From Serratia odorifera (lineage in GTDB: Bacteria > Pseudomonadota > Gammaproteobacteria > Enterobacterales > Enterobacteriaceae), in NCBI RefSeq assembly GCF_900635445.1, contig NZ_LR134117.1, positions 1,488,001-1,552,000 of the forward strand: a stretch of DNA of 64,000 nt, read 5' to 3'. The position numbers were made by a program, and so were the translations under genes. This document shows, piece by piece, positions 8,101 to 20,223 of the stretch. Under the pieces are notes generated by a model that worked only from the letters and a program-made list of their open reading frames with translations, had not been told where the DNA came from and did no database searches. Position 1 is the first letter of the stretch. The number at the start of each line of letters is the position of its first letter.

Positions 8101-11100
8101 GCTGGAGCTACCAATCGTCACCCCGATACCACCGGTGCCCATCAGCCCGCTCTTTTTCTTCTCATCCAACCGGTAGCTGGACTGCTCTTCCGTCGCCGCC
8201 ACGATCTCGACGTTGTTACCCGCTTGCAGGTTAACCTTGCCGTCACCCACAACCGAAGACCCCTTCACCGTCAGATCGTTACCCGCAGACAGCGACACGT
8301 TGTCGCCGCTCAGCAGCGTGCCTTTTTCCTGCGTGGCGTAATCTTCCCGCACCGTGTGGGTGGTGGTCTTTGACAGGAACCTTTTCTTGGTTTTGGTTTC
8401 TTCGAAGAAGGAGTAGTCGCTTTCGGTGGCGCTGTTGAGCGTCAGATCGCGCCCGGCGCTTACCGCCACATCACCGCTGGCCTGCACCTGTGCCGCATTC
8501 AAGGTGGTATCTCGATCGGCGCGAATGGTGGTGTTGCCCCCCGCTGGCGATCTCCGTTCCTTGCTGACGTATAGACTCATCCACCTGCTGGCGTTTACCT
8601 TCCTTGCTTTCGCGGTATTCACTGGTTTGCTGGGTGTTGAGGTTCACGTCACGCCCGGCGTTCAGGTTGACGTTGTTATCCGCCACTATCGCCGCTGCCT
8701 GCGAGTTCACATCCCGGCCTGCATCCAGCGTTAAATCGCCGCCGCTAGTGAGGGTGGTGCGCGTGGCATCGTTACTGCGCTGTTCGGTGCCGTTATCTTT
8801 CTGCCGGGTGCTCGCTTCCTGCGTTTGCAGGTTGATATCGCGCCCAGCCATCAGGGCAGTATCACTCTGGCTGCCAACCTGGCTGGCCTTCCACGTTGAC
8901 ATCACGGCCTGCATCGGCCGTCAGCGGCCCACCAGCCGCTAATTTCGCTGCCCTGGCTGCTGTGAGGTTCGCTCTCTCTTACGTTCCGCCAGCCCTGATA
9001 TTTATCGGCTCTGTAGGTGGTGTTGGCCAGGACGTTGATATCGCCCCCCGCCAGCAGATCCATTGCACCGCCGGAAGTCAATTTGGCTCCCAGAATATCG
9101 ATGTTGTTGCCAGCGCTCAGGCTCAAGCTGTCCAAGGCCTGGATGGTGCCGATATCACCGATTTCCGTGCGTGACAGCGACAGGCTTTGTGGGCATCCAG
9201 CCGCCCAGAGAACCCTGGGTATTCCACTGATTCGTCAGCGTCTGGTTGATGATGCTGCCATCAAGGCTTTCCAACCGTACCGTTTTGCCGCTGATGATTG
9301 AGCCGATATTGTTGATATCGCCAATCGCGCTCAGTTGCAGGTTACCGCCCGCATTGAGCAGGCCTGCATTGAGGTTGCTGATGCTGTTCTGGCTATCGAG
9401 CGTCAGCGCGTTCTGTGCGGTCAGCGTGCTGCCACTGTTGGTGATGTTACCGGCGGTGAGCGAGACATTTTTCCCTGAAATCACGGCTGCCGTTATTGAT
9501 CGTCACATCTTTTGGTGACAGGTAGAGCTTCGGCACCATCACCGTCTGGCCATTGATGCTGGTCGCTTCCCACCACAAGATGCTGTGATCCAACGAGGCG
9601 ATCTGCTCCGCCGTTAACGCGACCCCGAACTTCAGTCCCAGCGACTGTTGCGCCCTGGCGGCGTTGTCCATCAGGGTTTGCATCTGCTCCAGATCTGAAC
9701 CCACGCCGTTCAGATAACGGCTCCCCGTTTGATTGAGCATGGCATTGCTGACGTAACGGGTATCAAAGGCCGCATCCCCCAGGAAACGGTAGTCGTAATC
9801 CGGGTGGAGGTTCAGGCGGTCCAGGAAATAGGAGGAGCCGATAAATTTGTCTTCTACCGTGAACTGTTCGTTGGTTTCACGTGGGCTCTGACCTGGGTTG
9901 CTCCCCAGTAACGCGTAGAGATCGCCAAACAGGTTCGGATCGAGTTGCCCCAGGCCGTTCAGTTTCGGGTTGGTGGCGATCAGATACGGGCTGTCCGGAT
10001 CGGTGGACGCCACAAAATAGCCGTTCTCGCCCGTAGGCAGAGGATACGCGCTGGTATCGACCGTTTTGCCTTGATACCGGTTTAAGCCTTTGCCATCCGT
10101 GCCGACCAGATCTTGGCCATCGGTGGCAGTATTTTGTAACTGGGTTCCATCCCCCAGATTGGCACTGCCCTGGCCAGCGTCGCTATATTTTTTCTAATCC
10201 GGTGAGCTCAGGCGTGACGCTATCCAGGCCGCTGCCCCCGTTAATCTGCTGCAGGGCATTCTGTAGGCTGTCTTGCCATTCAGGGGAATTGACCGCCGCT
10301 TTATCACCGGCTGACAGCGACTGTTTCTCTACGGCACCGCCAATAGTCTGTTGGCTCAGGGTACTGAGCGTCGGGGCATTGAGAGTGTGACTTACACCAC
10401 CTGCGTTGGGTGAGGTGGTGGTATTACTCAGATCGTTGGCAAAGTTGGCCACAACGTTACCACCCGCCTGAATAACAGCGCGGTAGAGTGTGATATCACG
10501 GCTCTCATACTCCGGCTGTCCGGTTAAGTAATATTGAACAATCGTGTCCACGTCCTGTCGTATATAACCGTTTTTATGTGGCTTCTTAAAGAAATCCAAG
10601 CCTAGTGTCTTGCTAAATTCTCCCTTTGCCGTTTTACCATCATAATGATAAGTAAGATATTTTCCCTGAGTCCCTGCCGTTGCACTGACGTTATTGAGCG
10701 TTTCACCCGTCAGCGACACATTGCCACCAGCCAGAATATTGCTGGCAATATTATCCAACCGAGCAATTCCCCCTGTCATATCACGCCCAGCAGCAATCTG
10801 GGCCCGCACCACCACCAGCACTTACGGTTACAGTAGAGGATGAAACCAGGATCTTTTTGTCGACTGCAGAAACCTTGGGAGCCAGATAGTAGTAATCATC
10901 AATTGAGCCGTTACCGTGCCCAAAACTGCCGCCAGTCCGTACCGTTTTTACGTAATATCCCAGCTCATCCACTGGCAAGTCACCCAGTTTAAGTGCGACA
11001 ACCGAACGGCCATTCCAAAGCGTATCCTGCGTTACGGCCTGTTGTTCTTCATTGACCAACCACCCATCGCGCTGATTCAGCAAATGGGCGGTGTTAATGG

Positions 11101-14100
11101 TGATATCACCATTTTGTGTCTCGATGGTGCCGGAACTGTTCACCACTTCAGCGTTGGCATTGCCTGCCATATCACGCTGCATCCACAGGCTGTTGCCCGC
11201 CAGGGATGTCACCGCGCAGGTTTGTGATGCTGTTGGCCAGCAGGTACAGGTTGTTACCGGCATACAGCAAGGCAGTATTAATCAGGCTGCCAGCCGCATT
11301 CAGCGTCATTGAGCCCCAGCGTGCCGGTAAACCCGTCAACGGTGATATCGCTCTGGCTGTTCAGGGTCACGTCGCCCCCTGATTGCAGGGTTCCAGCCGC
11401 GTTCATGGCAATGGCGTTGCCACTGAGGATGCTGGCCCCACTTCCGCCGGTGATTTGCCCGTTGTTGGTCAAGATGCCGTACGCCGTGAGGTTGATGCTC
11501 TGCCCCTGCAGAGTGCCTTGGTTGGTCAATGCCCCTTGGCTGTCAAGGTTCAGGCTCTGGCCTGCGGGCAATCACGTTCTGGTTAGTAAAGGCGTTCACC
11601 AGTTGCAGCGTCAGGTTGCCCAACGCCACGACCTGGCCACGCTGGTCAAAATCGCCACTGCTCAGCAGTAAATCGCCCCCGCTGAACATTTTTCCCTGTC
11701 TCTTGAAGCGCCACCTGACCGGCATTGATGCCAAGCCCGGAGGTACCAAGCAGCGTGCCACCGTTAGTCAGTTGCTGGGTATTCAACGCCAGGTTGCTTC
11801 CCTGGATCGTGCCCTGAGTGTTCAGGCTACCTGCGGTCAAGGTTCCCTGCAGTTCTGCCAGCAAGGTACCGCTGTTGTCCAACGCATCCGCATTCAGTAA
11901 CAGGGATCCTGCCTGTAGCCAACCGGTGTTGGTAAATTGCGAGCCATGGAGTGACAGATCGGAGCCAGCAAGCAGGCTACCGTCATTACGCCCTGATATC
12001 GTCCCTTTGAACCGGGTGTCAGCACCGCTTTGCATCAAGCCGCTGTTGACCCAGTACGGCGAGGTAATGGTGAGTGCGTTCTGGCTGAGAAGGGTACCCG
12101 TGGCGTTATTGGTCAACCCACCGCTAAGGTTCAGCGCTAAGCCTGTTTCACCTTGTACGCGTCCGCTGTTGGTTAGCGTACCGCTGTTAACCCATACGCC
12201 GTTCCCCTGGATACGCCCAAGGTTGGTGACCGAGGCCGCATCCAGTTTCAGGTCCCCCGCCGTCAGCAGGGTTTTATCTTGCTGCTGGGTGAAATCTCCG
12301 GTTAGCGCGACCATCAGGCCGTCAACGCCGCTGATTTCGCCCTGATTATTCAGGGTGTCAGCGCGTAGGGTGAGATTTTTTGCCAGCCACTGCCCGGCGT
12401 TGGTCAACGACTTTGCCTGTAAAACAGCTGCACCATTGGCGGTAATTTTGCTGCCAGCCGTCGAACTCAACGCCCCAGACAGAGCCATTTGCAGCGCATC
12501 CGCACTGTGGATTGAGCCGCTGTTATTCAACGTCTGAGCATTCAGCAGAACCTGTTGCCCCTGCCAGCGACCGTCATTGGTCACCGTTCTGCCATTAACA
12601 GAAAGCGTTCCCTGCGTCAGAAGTGAGCCCTGACTGCGGTTCACCAGCGTCAACAACGGGACGGAGAATGCCTGAATGCCTAACGTCAGCGACTGCAGGC
12701 CGATCAGCGTACCGGCGTTATTCACCAAGTTCTGCGTCAGGTTGAGGATGTTACCCTGTACGGCACCTTGGTTGTTCAACGTAGCGCCCACCAAAGACAG
12801 ATTTCCATCGCTCAGAACGGCACCGTCATTGGTCAGCGTCTGCGTCTGTATTTCACTGTTACCCTGGCTAAGCAGTGACCCTTCATTCACCAGTTCATCG
12901 GTGACGTTGACGGCCAGAGAATCACTCCCCAGCAGGCTGCCACTGTTCATCCAGCCCGTGGCCGTGACGTGGGTTTGTCCCCCCTGAACCAACCCTTCTG
13001 AGGTCAGTTGCCCAGCATTCAGCGACAACGCGCCCCCCTGCCAACGTACGGCTTGACGCCCCCAGCGTCAGCGCATCACCGTGGGCATTCAGCCACTCGC
13101 TACCTTGCCATAATCCCGTGTTATTCAGCGTGGCGGCATCCAGCGTCAACCGGTTGGCAACCAGCTTGCCGCTGTTGGTTAGATAGTCGCCGCTCAGGTT
13201 CAGCGTCCCCAGGCTGCCCATCTGCCCGCTATTTTGCATCGTGTTAGCCACGGTACCGGTCAGGCCCGTAACCGCGTTTATCGATCCGCTGTTATCCAGG
13301 CTATCGACGCCAAAGGTCAGGCTATTCCCCTGCCAGGATCCAGCGTTGGTAACTGCGCCACCGTTGAGTGTCAGTTCACCACCGCTCAACAGTTGTGCAC
13401 CGGCCAGCACGTTCAGCGCGGTGCTGTTCAGAGTCAGCCCGGCATTGCCCTGCATGATGCCGCTGTGAGTCACGGTGCCGCTGTCCACCGCCAGCGTATT
13501 ACCCGCCAACACCCCGGCATTGTTCACCGATTGGCTGCGGAAGGTGGCATTTTCACGGGCCACCAGTTGGCCGCCTTGCTGGTTTACCAAGCCTCCCTGT
13601 ACATCAAGGTTCAGGTTGTTCGCCAGGATGCTGCCCTGGTTGGTGAATTGCAGGCCGGTGAGAGACAAATCATCATTCACCTGCAATAGGCCAGCGTTAT
13701 CCAGTTGTTCGAGCGCCAGCTCCAGCGCACCTCCGCTGACCAGCTTCCCGCTGGCAAGGTTACTGATATTGGGGATAGCCAGTTGCAGATGGCTGTTGCC
13801 CTGTAGCAAACCACTGTTGGTCAGCTGTGGCGTGGTCAATACCACCTTGTTTGCCGCCAGAGTGCCCTGATTGAGAATCTGGGCCGCCGTGAGATCAAAA
13901 CGATCCTGGCTCAGTAACTGGCCACTGTTGAGCATGTCCCCGATCAGGTCTGCCGTCAGGCGATCTTGCGCCTGGGCACTGCCCCTGTTCTGCCAGGTCT
14001 GGGCTTTCACCGCCAGTTGTTGCCCCTGCAGAGCACCCTGGTTGACCAACTGTTGGCCTTCAAGGTGCAACGTCCCACTCGATAACATCTGGCCTGTGGC

Positions 14101-17080
14101 TGCGTTATTGAGATGAGTGCCGGAAAGTTGCAGAGATTGGCTACCCTGCACCAGCCCCTTGTTGATAACGTCGCCCACGACGGCGAGCAGGTTGGCCGCC
14201 AGCCATCCCGCGTTGTCCACTGAGCCCGCAGAGACGGTCATCTCTTGCTGGCCGAGGATCTTCCCTTGGTTGGTCAACGTATTGGCGACTGTCAGGCTCG
14301 CCGTTTGTTCACTCAGCGCATTGCCGTTGTTAAGCCATTCTTGGGTGGACAGATCCAGTGTCTGGCCCTGAAGCAATCCGCTATTGGTCAGCGAATCTGT
14401 CCGTAATGTCAGTGCTCCGCCACTGAGTAAAGCGCCACCGAGCTGGTTGTCTAACGTGGAGGTGCCGAGATTGAGTTGACGGCTGCCTTGTAGAGTTCCC
14501 GTATTGAACAGGGCCGTGGTATCCAAGGTCAGCGTCGTTGCAGCCAGCAGGCCGTCATTACTAAACTGAGGGGTGGTCAGCACCAGGGAGCCGCTCGCGT
14601 TGACGGAGCCGTTTTGCTGGTTGCTGAACTGTTTGGCCAGTGACAGGACCATCATGACCGCCTGCATCGTCCCGGCGTTAGTCAAGGTGTCTGCAATCAG
14701 GTTTAGTGAACCGCCGGTGAGTACACGCCCACGGTTGGTGGCTTCCGCAGCCTTGATAGCAAGAGTGCTGTCACCCTGCACCGTGCCGCTATTGGCGATG
14801 CTGTTGGTGTTCAGGGTCAGTTGATCGGCAGCCAGTTGCCCGGCATTGGACAACCCCATACCGTTTAGTGAAAGCTTATCTTTCGCCAGCAGTAAACCGC
14901 TCTGCTGGTTATCGACCCGCTGGATTTTGGCCGTCAGGTTCACGGCATTGATTTCACCGCTGTTGAGCAGTTGATCGCCACTGAGCACCAAATCCCGATC
15001 GGTGGTGATCAGCCCGGCGTTTTTCAGCGTCGGGATGGCCAGCGACAGGGCGTTGGCCGTATACACGGTGCCGCCCTTCTGGTTGTCCATCAGGCGGGCA
15101 ATAAGCTCCAGGGTCTGGCTGCCTTGTAGCAAGCCGCTGTTGGTCAGCGTCTGGCTGTTAATCTTCAAGACGGGGAGCGACCAGCGTGCCCTGGTTGGTC
15201 AGGGTATCCGCCTTCAGGGCCAGGGTTGCGGCATGGCTTTTACCCCTGTGCAGCAGTGAGCCAGCCTCTACCGTTAATGCCCCTTTCGCCGTTTGGGTAC
15301 CCGCCAGCGTGGCTTGTTGTGCCTGGAGGGTGAGATTGCCCCCGCTTTGTATCTGAGTACCCGGCTGCGTGTTCAACGTCGTGCCATGCCAGGCCAGATC
15401 GCCACCCGCATTCCATTCCCCGCCTAACGTGGCGTTACCCGCGTTAACCGCGATCCTGCCTTGGCTGGTGGTGAGGGAATCTGCCGCCGTGGCCAGCGTA
15501 TCGCTGTTGAGGGTTAACCCCGTCGCGCCGGAGATCAGGCCATTCTGTTGCAGGGTTCCAGCCCACAGCATCAGGCTGTCGTCGCTCAGCAACTCGCCGT
15601 AGCGGCCATTTCGCAACGTATCTTTAACGGTAAGATCGGCTTTGCCTTTGGCGCTCAAGGTGCCGTCTTGATCCAACGTCTGGCTGGTAAGGGCCAGCGC
15701 TCCTCCACTCAGTATCCTGCCGCCGTTGGCGAGTGACTGGCCGCTCAACGACAGGTTGCCCTGGCTCTGAACGGTTCCACTGTTTGCCAGGTTGGAAAGG
15801 GTGCTTTGTATCGCCCCATTGGCCGCCAGCGTGCCGCTGTTGACCAAGCTAGTGCCGCTGAGGGTGAGGTTTTGCCCGGCGGTCACTTGCCCCTGCGTCA
15901 TACCGCTGTTGAACAACGTCATGTCGACATGGCGGGCAGCATCAATCTGGCTCGAACTGTCCACCCGCGCGTCACGAGCCCGCAGGCTGACATCGTTGCC
16001 AGAGATCAGCTTGCCGCTGCTCATCTGCAACGTACCACCGCTGGTGAGAGCGATATTCTGGTCACTGACCAGCCTCCCCCCCTGCTGGGAAAGGTCCCCC
16101 TGGCTGTTTAACGTGATGGAGCCGGTGGCCTTGTGGTCACCCAACATGCTGATACTTTGCCCTGTCGCCGTTAATGTACCGCCTTGCGCCAGCGAATTAT
16201 TGAGCGTCAATTTGCCGTTGGCATCCAGGGTGATATCCCCGGCACGGGCATTGAGGTTACCGAGGTTGACGCCTACGCCTTTGTCGCTGGAAACCAGATG
16301 AATACGGTTGGCATACATGCCGCCCAGCGCACCGGCATCGACCGCCACTTTAGGCTCCTCTCCCTGGCCCGCGATCGGGGTCGCATTGCCCTGCGCATCC
16401 ACACGGTTGGCCCCCAGCGTGAGGGTGGCATCCTGGGCATACAGCTGGGCGTTGATCTCGGTAGCACGGGCGATCAGGGCAAACTTCCCGCTCTGGCTGG
16501 CATCCAGTCCTTTGCCCTGGATGCTGATGGCCCCTTGCGTGACTTCCAGCGCCTGCAGTTTGCCGTCCGGCCCTAACACCGGTTTACCGGTGGTCAGCGT
16601 CGCATTCGGGGTGTTGATGAAGCCGCAGCCGGCGCAGGTGATGCCGTAAGGGTTGGCAACCATCACGTTGGCCTGTTTGCCCGCCACCTCCATATAGCCT
16701 TGCAGCTGGGAGCGGTTCGGGGCGACAACCTCGTTGATGATGCCTTGGGCTTCCTGCCCGGCCTTCAGATTGGGGTTGTTCTGGATCAGGCCGCCAAGCT
16801 GGGTCTGATTGAGCTGCCCGGTGGCGTTGTTGAGGATTAGCCCCTGTTTGCCCACGTTGAATTCATTGTATTTATTGTGGGAAATGCCCGCCTGATTAGG
16901 CGTGGCGATGTTGACCACCGGCACACCATTACCAGCCTGATCGAGTCGGGTATTCCCTTCGGCAACGTTAACACCGTTCGCCAAGGCGGGCAGCAACGGC
17001 TGCCAGGCCAACAGGCTGCACAGGGTATAGCTCAGCCAACGCTGGCCAGCATGAACGGGTCTATCCTCTTTCATCGTCAT
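5107..17080 (-). CDS. cdiA: CdiA/FhaB-type two-partner-secreted contact-dependent toxin, 13 frame breaks as read
   Basis: Giant filamentous exoprotein exported by CdiB that delivers a C-terminal toxin to neighbouring cells. It starts at ATG 17080 with a long signal peptide. The TPS secretion domain follows (residues about 35-300, with NPYGITCAGCGF), then thousands of residues of hemagglutinin repeats (many LTNSG / LLNAG-type units). VENN is at 5956-5967, followed by a 286-residue C-terminal module. Thirteen single extra bases break the frame near 15173, 13035, 11691, 11567, 11315, 11204, 10802, 10190, 9485, 9192, 8929, 8887 and 8540. Removing them leaves 11961 bases, 3986 residues, with no internal stop. 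The toxin tip (VTVYRVEG, TTLYLNFGDKARA, TFEVPHSVLDDLR) recalls ADP-ribosyltransferase-like toxins; this is tentative. Confidence 0.85.
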
Positions 17081-17102
17081 CCTTGAAATCCTTCCCTGTG
17101 AA

Positions 17103-18773
17103 TTAAAGAACGATGTTAATACGGTAGTAAATCGATACCCGGTCCGGCTCTAACCAGCTCGGATGCGCCAGCGGCCAGCCAACGGTAAATTGGCTGCTGA
17201 AATAGCGATTGCGGCTGCCCAGTCCCACCGCGCCGCCCCATAACGTGCCGGAAGCGTAGGTATCCACAGAGTCGTGGCGCAGATAACCGCCATCTACGGC
17301 AGCCAATACGGAAATATCGCCCAGATACGGCAGGCTGAACGGCGACCAGTTGACCTCGTTACGCCAGTAGCCGCCTTTATCGCCGGAGAGATACTGTTCC
17401 TTGAAGCCACGCACCGAACTTTCGCCACCGAGGGTCAGGCGTTCACTGCCGTAAAGGCGATCGGGTGTCCACTGGCCGTACAGGCTGGTGAGGTAGTTCC
17501 AGTTTGGTGTCAACGGCAGATAATAGCTGCCGGAGAGAGTGTATTTATTAAACTCCGCCCTAGGTGCTTCGCTGGCTTTACCGCTGTCATCTTCCGCGCC
17601 TAACCAGGGAACGCCACGGCTGTAGGAAGGATTGAGCGTGGCAAACCCTCCCCACAGTTTTTGGCTATGGCTCATACCCAGAGATACGCTGGTCAGTTTG
17701 CGGCTGCTACTGTCCAACCGGGTGTCATTAAGATAGTTGCGGTTGATGCGGTGGGTCAGGCCCAGCGCCAGGCCGGTTTTCATGTCACTGTTACGGAACA
17801 ATACGCGCGAAACGTTGAAGCGATGGGTTTGACTGTCGCCGGTGGATCGCCAATCAAAGCCCTGATTGTCGATCGTCGAGAGATAGTCGCTGTAAGAGTA
17901 GTTGTAATCCACCAGCCAATAACCATAAGGCAGGCTGACACCGGCCTGTACGCTGCGGGCATCGTGATCGTTGGCGAAATCGCTGCTGCGCGCGCCGGTC
18001 ACAAACCACTGATCCGCCAGCCCCAGCAGGTTATTGCCGGTCAATGAGCCGTTGATCTGCCCGGTGCCGGTACTCTTTTGCCCGCTATTATCAAAACCCA
18101 GCCCCAGCATCACCGGGAACTCGGGTTTGGCGGTCAAATTGACCACCGAATAACCCGGTTGGCTGCCGGGCAGGATTTCAATCTGCACCGGTTGTTGGCG
18201 CAGGCGGTTGATCTGCTCCATGCCCTGTTCGATATCGCGCAGATTAAGGATGTGGCCCACCAGGCCTGGGAACGCCATCTTCAGCATTCTGTCATCCCGT
18301 TGGTCCAGCCAGATCTTCTCCAGTTGCCCTTCCAGTACCAGCAGCTTCAGTTCCCCATGGGACAGGTCTTGCTCGGTCAGGAAAGCGCGGCTGGTGATAT
18401 AGCCCCGTTCGATATACCAGTCGGAAACCTGCTGCACCAGGGTGTTGATCTGGGCCAGATTCAGGCAGCGTTGCAGATAGGGCTGCGTCAAGGCTTGCCG
18501 CGCACGGGCGGGCAGATGGCTGGCACCTTCAAGGTGAATGGTCGTAATGGTGAAGCACGGCCCGCCGGAGGCTGTGGCTGCTGGCGTTTGTGGCAGCACC
18601 GGGGACAGGCTGCGTTGCAACTCCTGTCGTTGCTGTTGGTTTTGCTGCAACAATTCGCGTTGTTGCTGTTGGATAGTATCTCGATCCGCCGGGCTGAGCA
18701 TATTGGCGCCAGCAGCCGAACTGAGGGAAAGAAATAACAATGATACTGCCAATCGCTGAGTTACTGAGTCCAT
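17103..18773 (-). CDS. cdiB: CdiB/ShlB-type outer-membrane transporter
   Basis: Two-partner-secretion pore of the Omp85 superfamily that exports CdiA across the outer membrane. The 556 residues comprise a signal peptide (about 1-23), a Gln-rich N-terminal plug-helix region (about 30-60, QQNQQQRQELQR), POTRA domains (about 70-230) and a 16-strand barrel ending in the beta-strand VSIYYRINIVL. The length matches ShlB/FhaC/CdiB proteins (about 550-590). The frame is intact, unlike its partner. Twenty-two bases separate its stop from the cdiA start, so they form one transcript. The upstream region is unusually AT-rich. ShlB (hemolysin transporter) was considered; the VENN-bearing partner and adjacent immunity gene favour CdiB. 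Confidence 0.9.
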   Translation of the reverse strand: MDSVTQRLAVSLLFLSLSSAAGANMLSPADRDTIQQQQRELLQQNQQQRQELQRSLSPVLPQTPAATASGGPCFTITTIHLEGASHLPARARQALTQPYLQRCLNLAQINTLVQQVSDWYIERGYITSRAFLTEQDLSHGELKLLVLEGQLEKIWLDQRDDRMLKMAFPGLVGHILNLRDIEQGMEQINRLRQQPVQIEILPGSQPGYSVVNLTAKPEFPVMLGLGFDNSGQKSTGTGQINGSLTGNNLLGLADQWFVTGARSSDFANDHDARSVQAGVSLPYGYWLVDYNYSYSDYLSTIDNQGFDWRSTGDSQTHRFNVSRVLFRNSDMKTGLALGLTHRINRNYLNDTRLDSSSRKLTSVSLGMSHSQKLWGGFATLNPSYSRGVPWLGAEDDSGKASEAPRAEFNKYTLSGSYYLPLTPNWNYLTSLYGQWTPDRLYGSERLTLGGESSVRGFKEQYLSGDKGGYWRNEVNWSPFSLPYLGDISVLAAVDGGYLRHDSVDTYASGTLWGGAVGLGSRNRYFSSQFTVGWPLAHPSWLEPDRVSIYYRINIVL

Positions 18774-19120
18774 TCAGATAAACCGCCTTAATGATTTTGC
18801 GGCATTCTAACGACAGGATTCAGCATCAGACAAGCAGGAGATCGTGACTTTGCGGGACCTGATGTCATCAATATTAGGATAAATCTCAAGATTAGACGGG
18901 GTAAATATTCTTAACCCGATTTAATCCATTCAATTTATTTGTTGAGTGCAAATTAAATAGTCAATTATGCCAATTAAGCAAAGATATTTCTGATTAAACA
19001 AAAAATCGGCAACTACGTCACATATCTACGATAGATTAAGCCATCAATTAAGCCCAACCCGTTAAGTGGGCGCAGCATGCAGCACCCATCTGGCCAGATG
19101 CCCTATGCTGCGCTTGATGC
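18774..19120. other. AT-rich intergenic region upstream of cdiB
   Basis: About 350 bases without a credible gene. The section 18880-19050 is markedly AT-rich against the GC-rich backbone and presumably carries the cdiBA promoter and possibly H-NS-type silencing. I could not fix a single -10/-35 pair. The last 50 bases hold the inverted repeat downstream of fabY. Confidence 0.5.
19070..19113. other. Nested inverted repeat after fabY
   Basis: GCGCAGCAT (19070-19078) pairs with ATGCTGCGC (19105-19113), and an internal CATCTGGCCAGATG palindrome lies within. It begins just beyond the fabY stop. Neither strand shows a strong T run, so termination may be weak; it marks the island boundary. Confidence 0.45.
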
Positions 19121-20068
19121 TCAGTTCGCTAACGCCTCTGAACCGCCTTTGTCCAACGGCTCTTCCGGTTCGGCTGGCAGCACCATATAGGTGCCCTCAA
19201 ATACGGCCCCTTTGTCATCGTCACCGAATAAATGTACTTCTGCCTGCACGCGCGCCCGGCGGCCACGTGCCAAACGGGCCAGATCGCCACTCAGTGAACT
19301 CAGATCGGCAACGGCTCTCGGCCTGCCGGTGATCGGTTTACTGTAGCGGATATGCGCATCCGCCAGAATGATGGTGCCGCCCAGATGACGCTCACGCAAC
19401 AGCAGCCAGATCAATCCCCAGGCCGTCAGCGTGGCCAGCGAAAACAGGCTACCGGCAAACAGCGTATGGTGCGGATTCTGGTTGCCGACTTCCGGCATAG
19501 TGGTCACAAAACGCTGGCCGGTATATTGGCTGATGCGTACGCCCATCTTTTCGCTCAGCGGAATATGATCGTACCACGCCTGCTGCAATTGCCCGCACCA
19601 GTCAGGGCGGTGCAAAATATCGTCCAGCGTCGCTACCGGCTTGATCATCAGGAAGTGGCGTATCGGCGTGGTTTGCGGCGCGGTGATCTCCCCCTGGCTT
19701 TCAAACCCCAGCTTGGCGAAGAATTCGACCGCATCCTCACGCGCGCTGCACACGACGCGCTTGACGCCTTCCTGTCGCGCCACCGATTCCAGCGTCATCG
19801 CCACCAGCGTCCCCAGCCCTTTATCCTGCACTGAAGGGTCAACCGCCAGAAAACGTATCGCGGCCTCGTTGTCGGCATTGATATACAGTCGCCCGATAGC
19901 GACGATATTGCCACTCTCGTCCACCACCATCTGGTGATGGGCCATGGCGTCATAGGCATCCTTTTCCGAACCCACCGGCTGGTGCAGCGGTTTGCGCAGC
20001 ATTTCCCAGCGAAACTGGTAATAATCCTTCAGTTCTTGCTCTGTTACGGGTACTCGTAGGTGATACAT
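19121..20068 (-). CDS. fabY: FabY (YiiD): GNAT acetyltransferase fused to thioesterase-like domain
   Basis: A 315-residue two-domain protein. Residues about 1-140 are a GNAT acyltransferase, with the acetyl-CoA-binding stretch VDPSVQDKGLGTLVAM. Residues about 150-300 are a YiiD-type hot-dog thioesterase-like domain (NPHHTLFAGSLFSLATL). In E. coli the orthologue (about 329 aa) is linked to fatty acid synthesis initiation; the exact reaction is less certain than the fold. It follows dtd and yihY on the same strand, as in E. coli, but 155 bases separate dtd and fabY here. The cdi island lies immediately beyond its 3' end. Confidence 0.85.
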   Translation of the reverse strand: MYHLRVPVTEQELKDYYQFRWEMLRKPLHQPVGSEKDAYDAMAHHQMVVDESGNIVAIGRLYINADNEAAIRFLAVDPSVQDKGLGTLVAMTLESVARQEGVKRVVCSAREDAVEFFAKLGFESQGEITAPQTTPIRHFLMIKPVATLDDILHRPDWCGQLQQAWYDHIPLSEKMGVRISQYTGQRFVTTMPEVGNQNPHHTLFAGSLFSLATLTAWGLIWLLLRERHLGGTIILADAHIRYSKPITGRPRAVADLSSLSGDLARLARGRRARVQAEVHLFGDDDKGAVFEGTYMVLPAEPEEPLDKGGSEALAN

Positions 20069-20223
20069 AGACGCCTTCTCTCCAAATCATGTTTCCTGCG
20101 GAGCCATTCAATAGGCGTGCCGTTGCCGTCAATTCGGGCCGGGTTGTGACTGGCCCCACGCCTCGGTGGGATGAGCACGGCTTCGGCCCAACAGGGCAAG
20201 TCAGTTAGCCTATTGGGTGGTTC

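Noticed and set aside
11300..15100. Regular repeated segments resembling a CRISPR array or tandem repeats
   Set aside because: The period follows the degenerate hemagglutinin repeat of CdiA and is translated; no invariant repeat with unique spacers.
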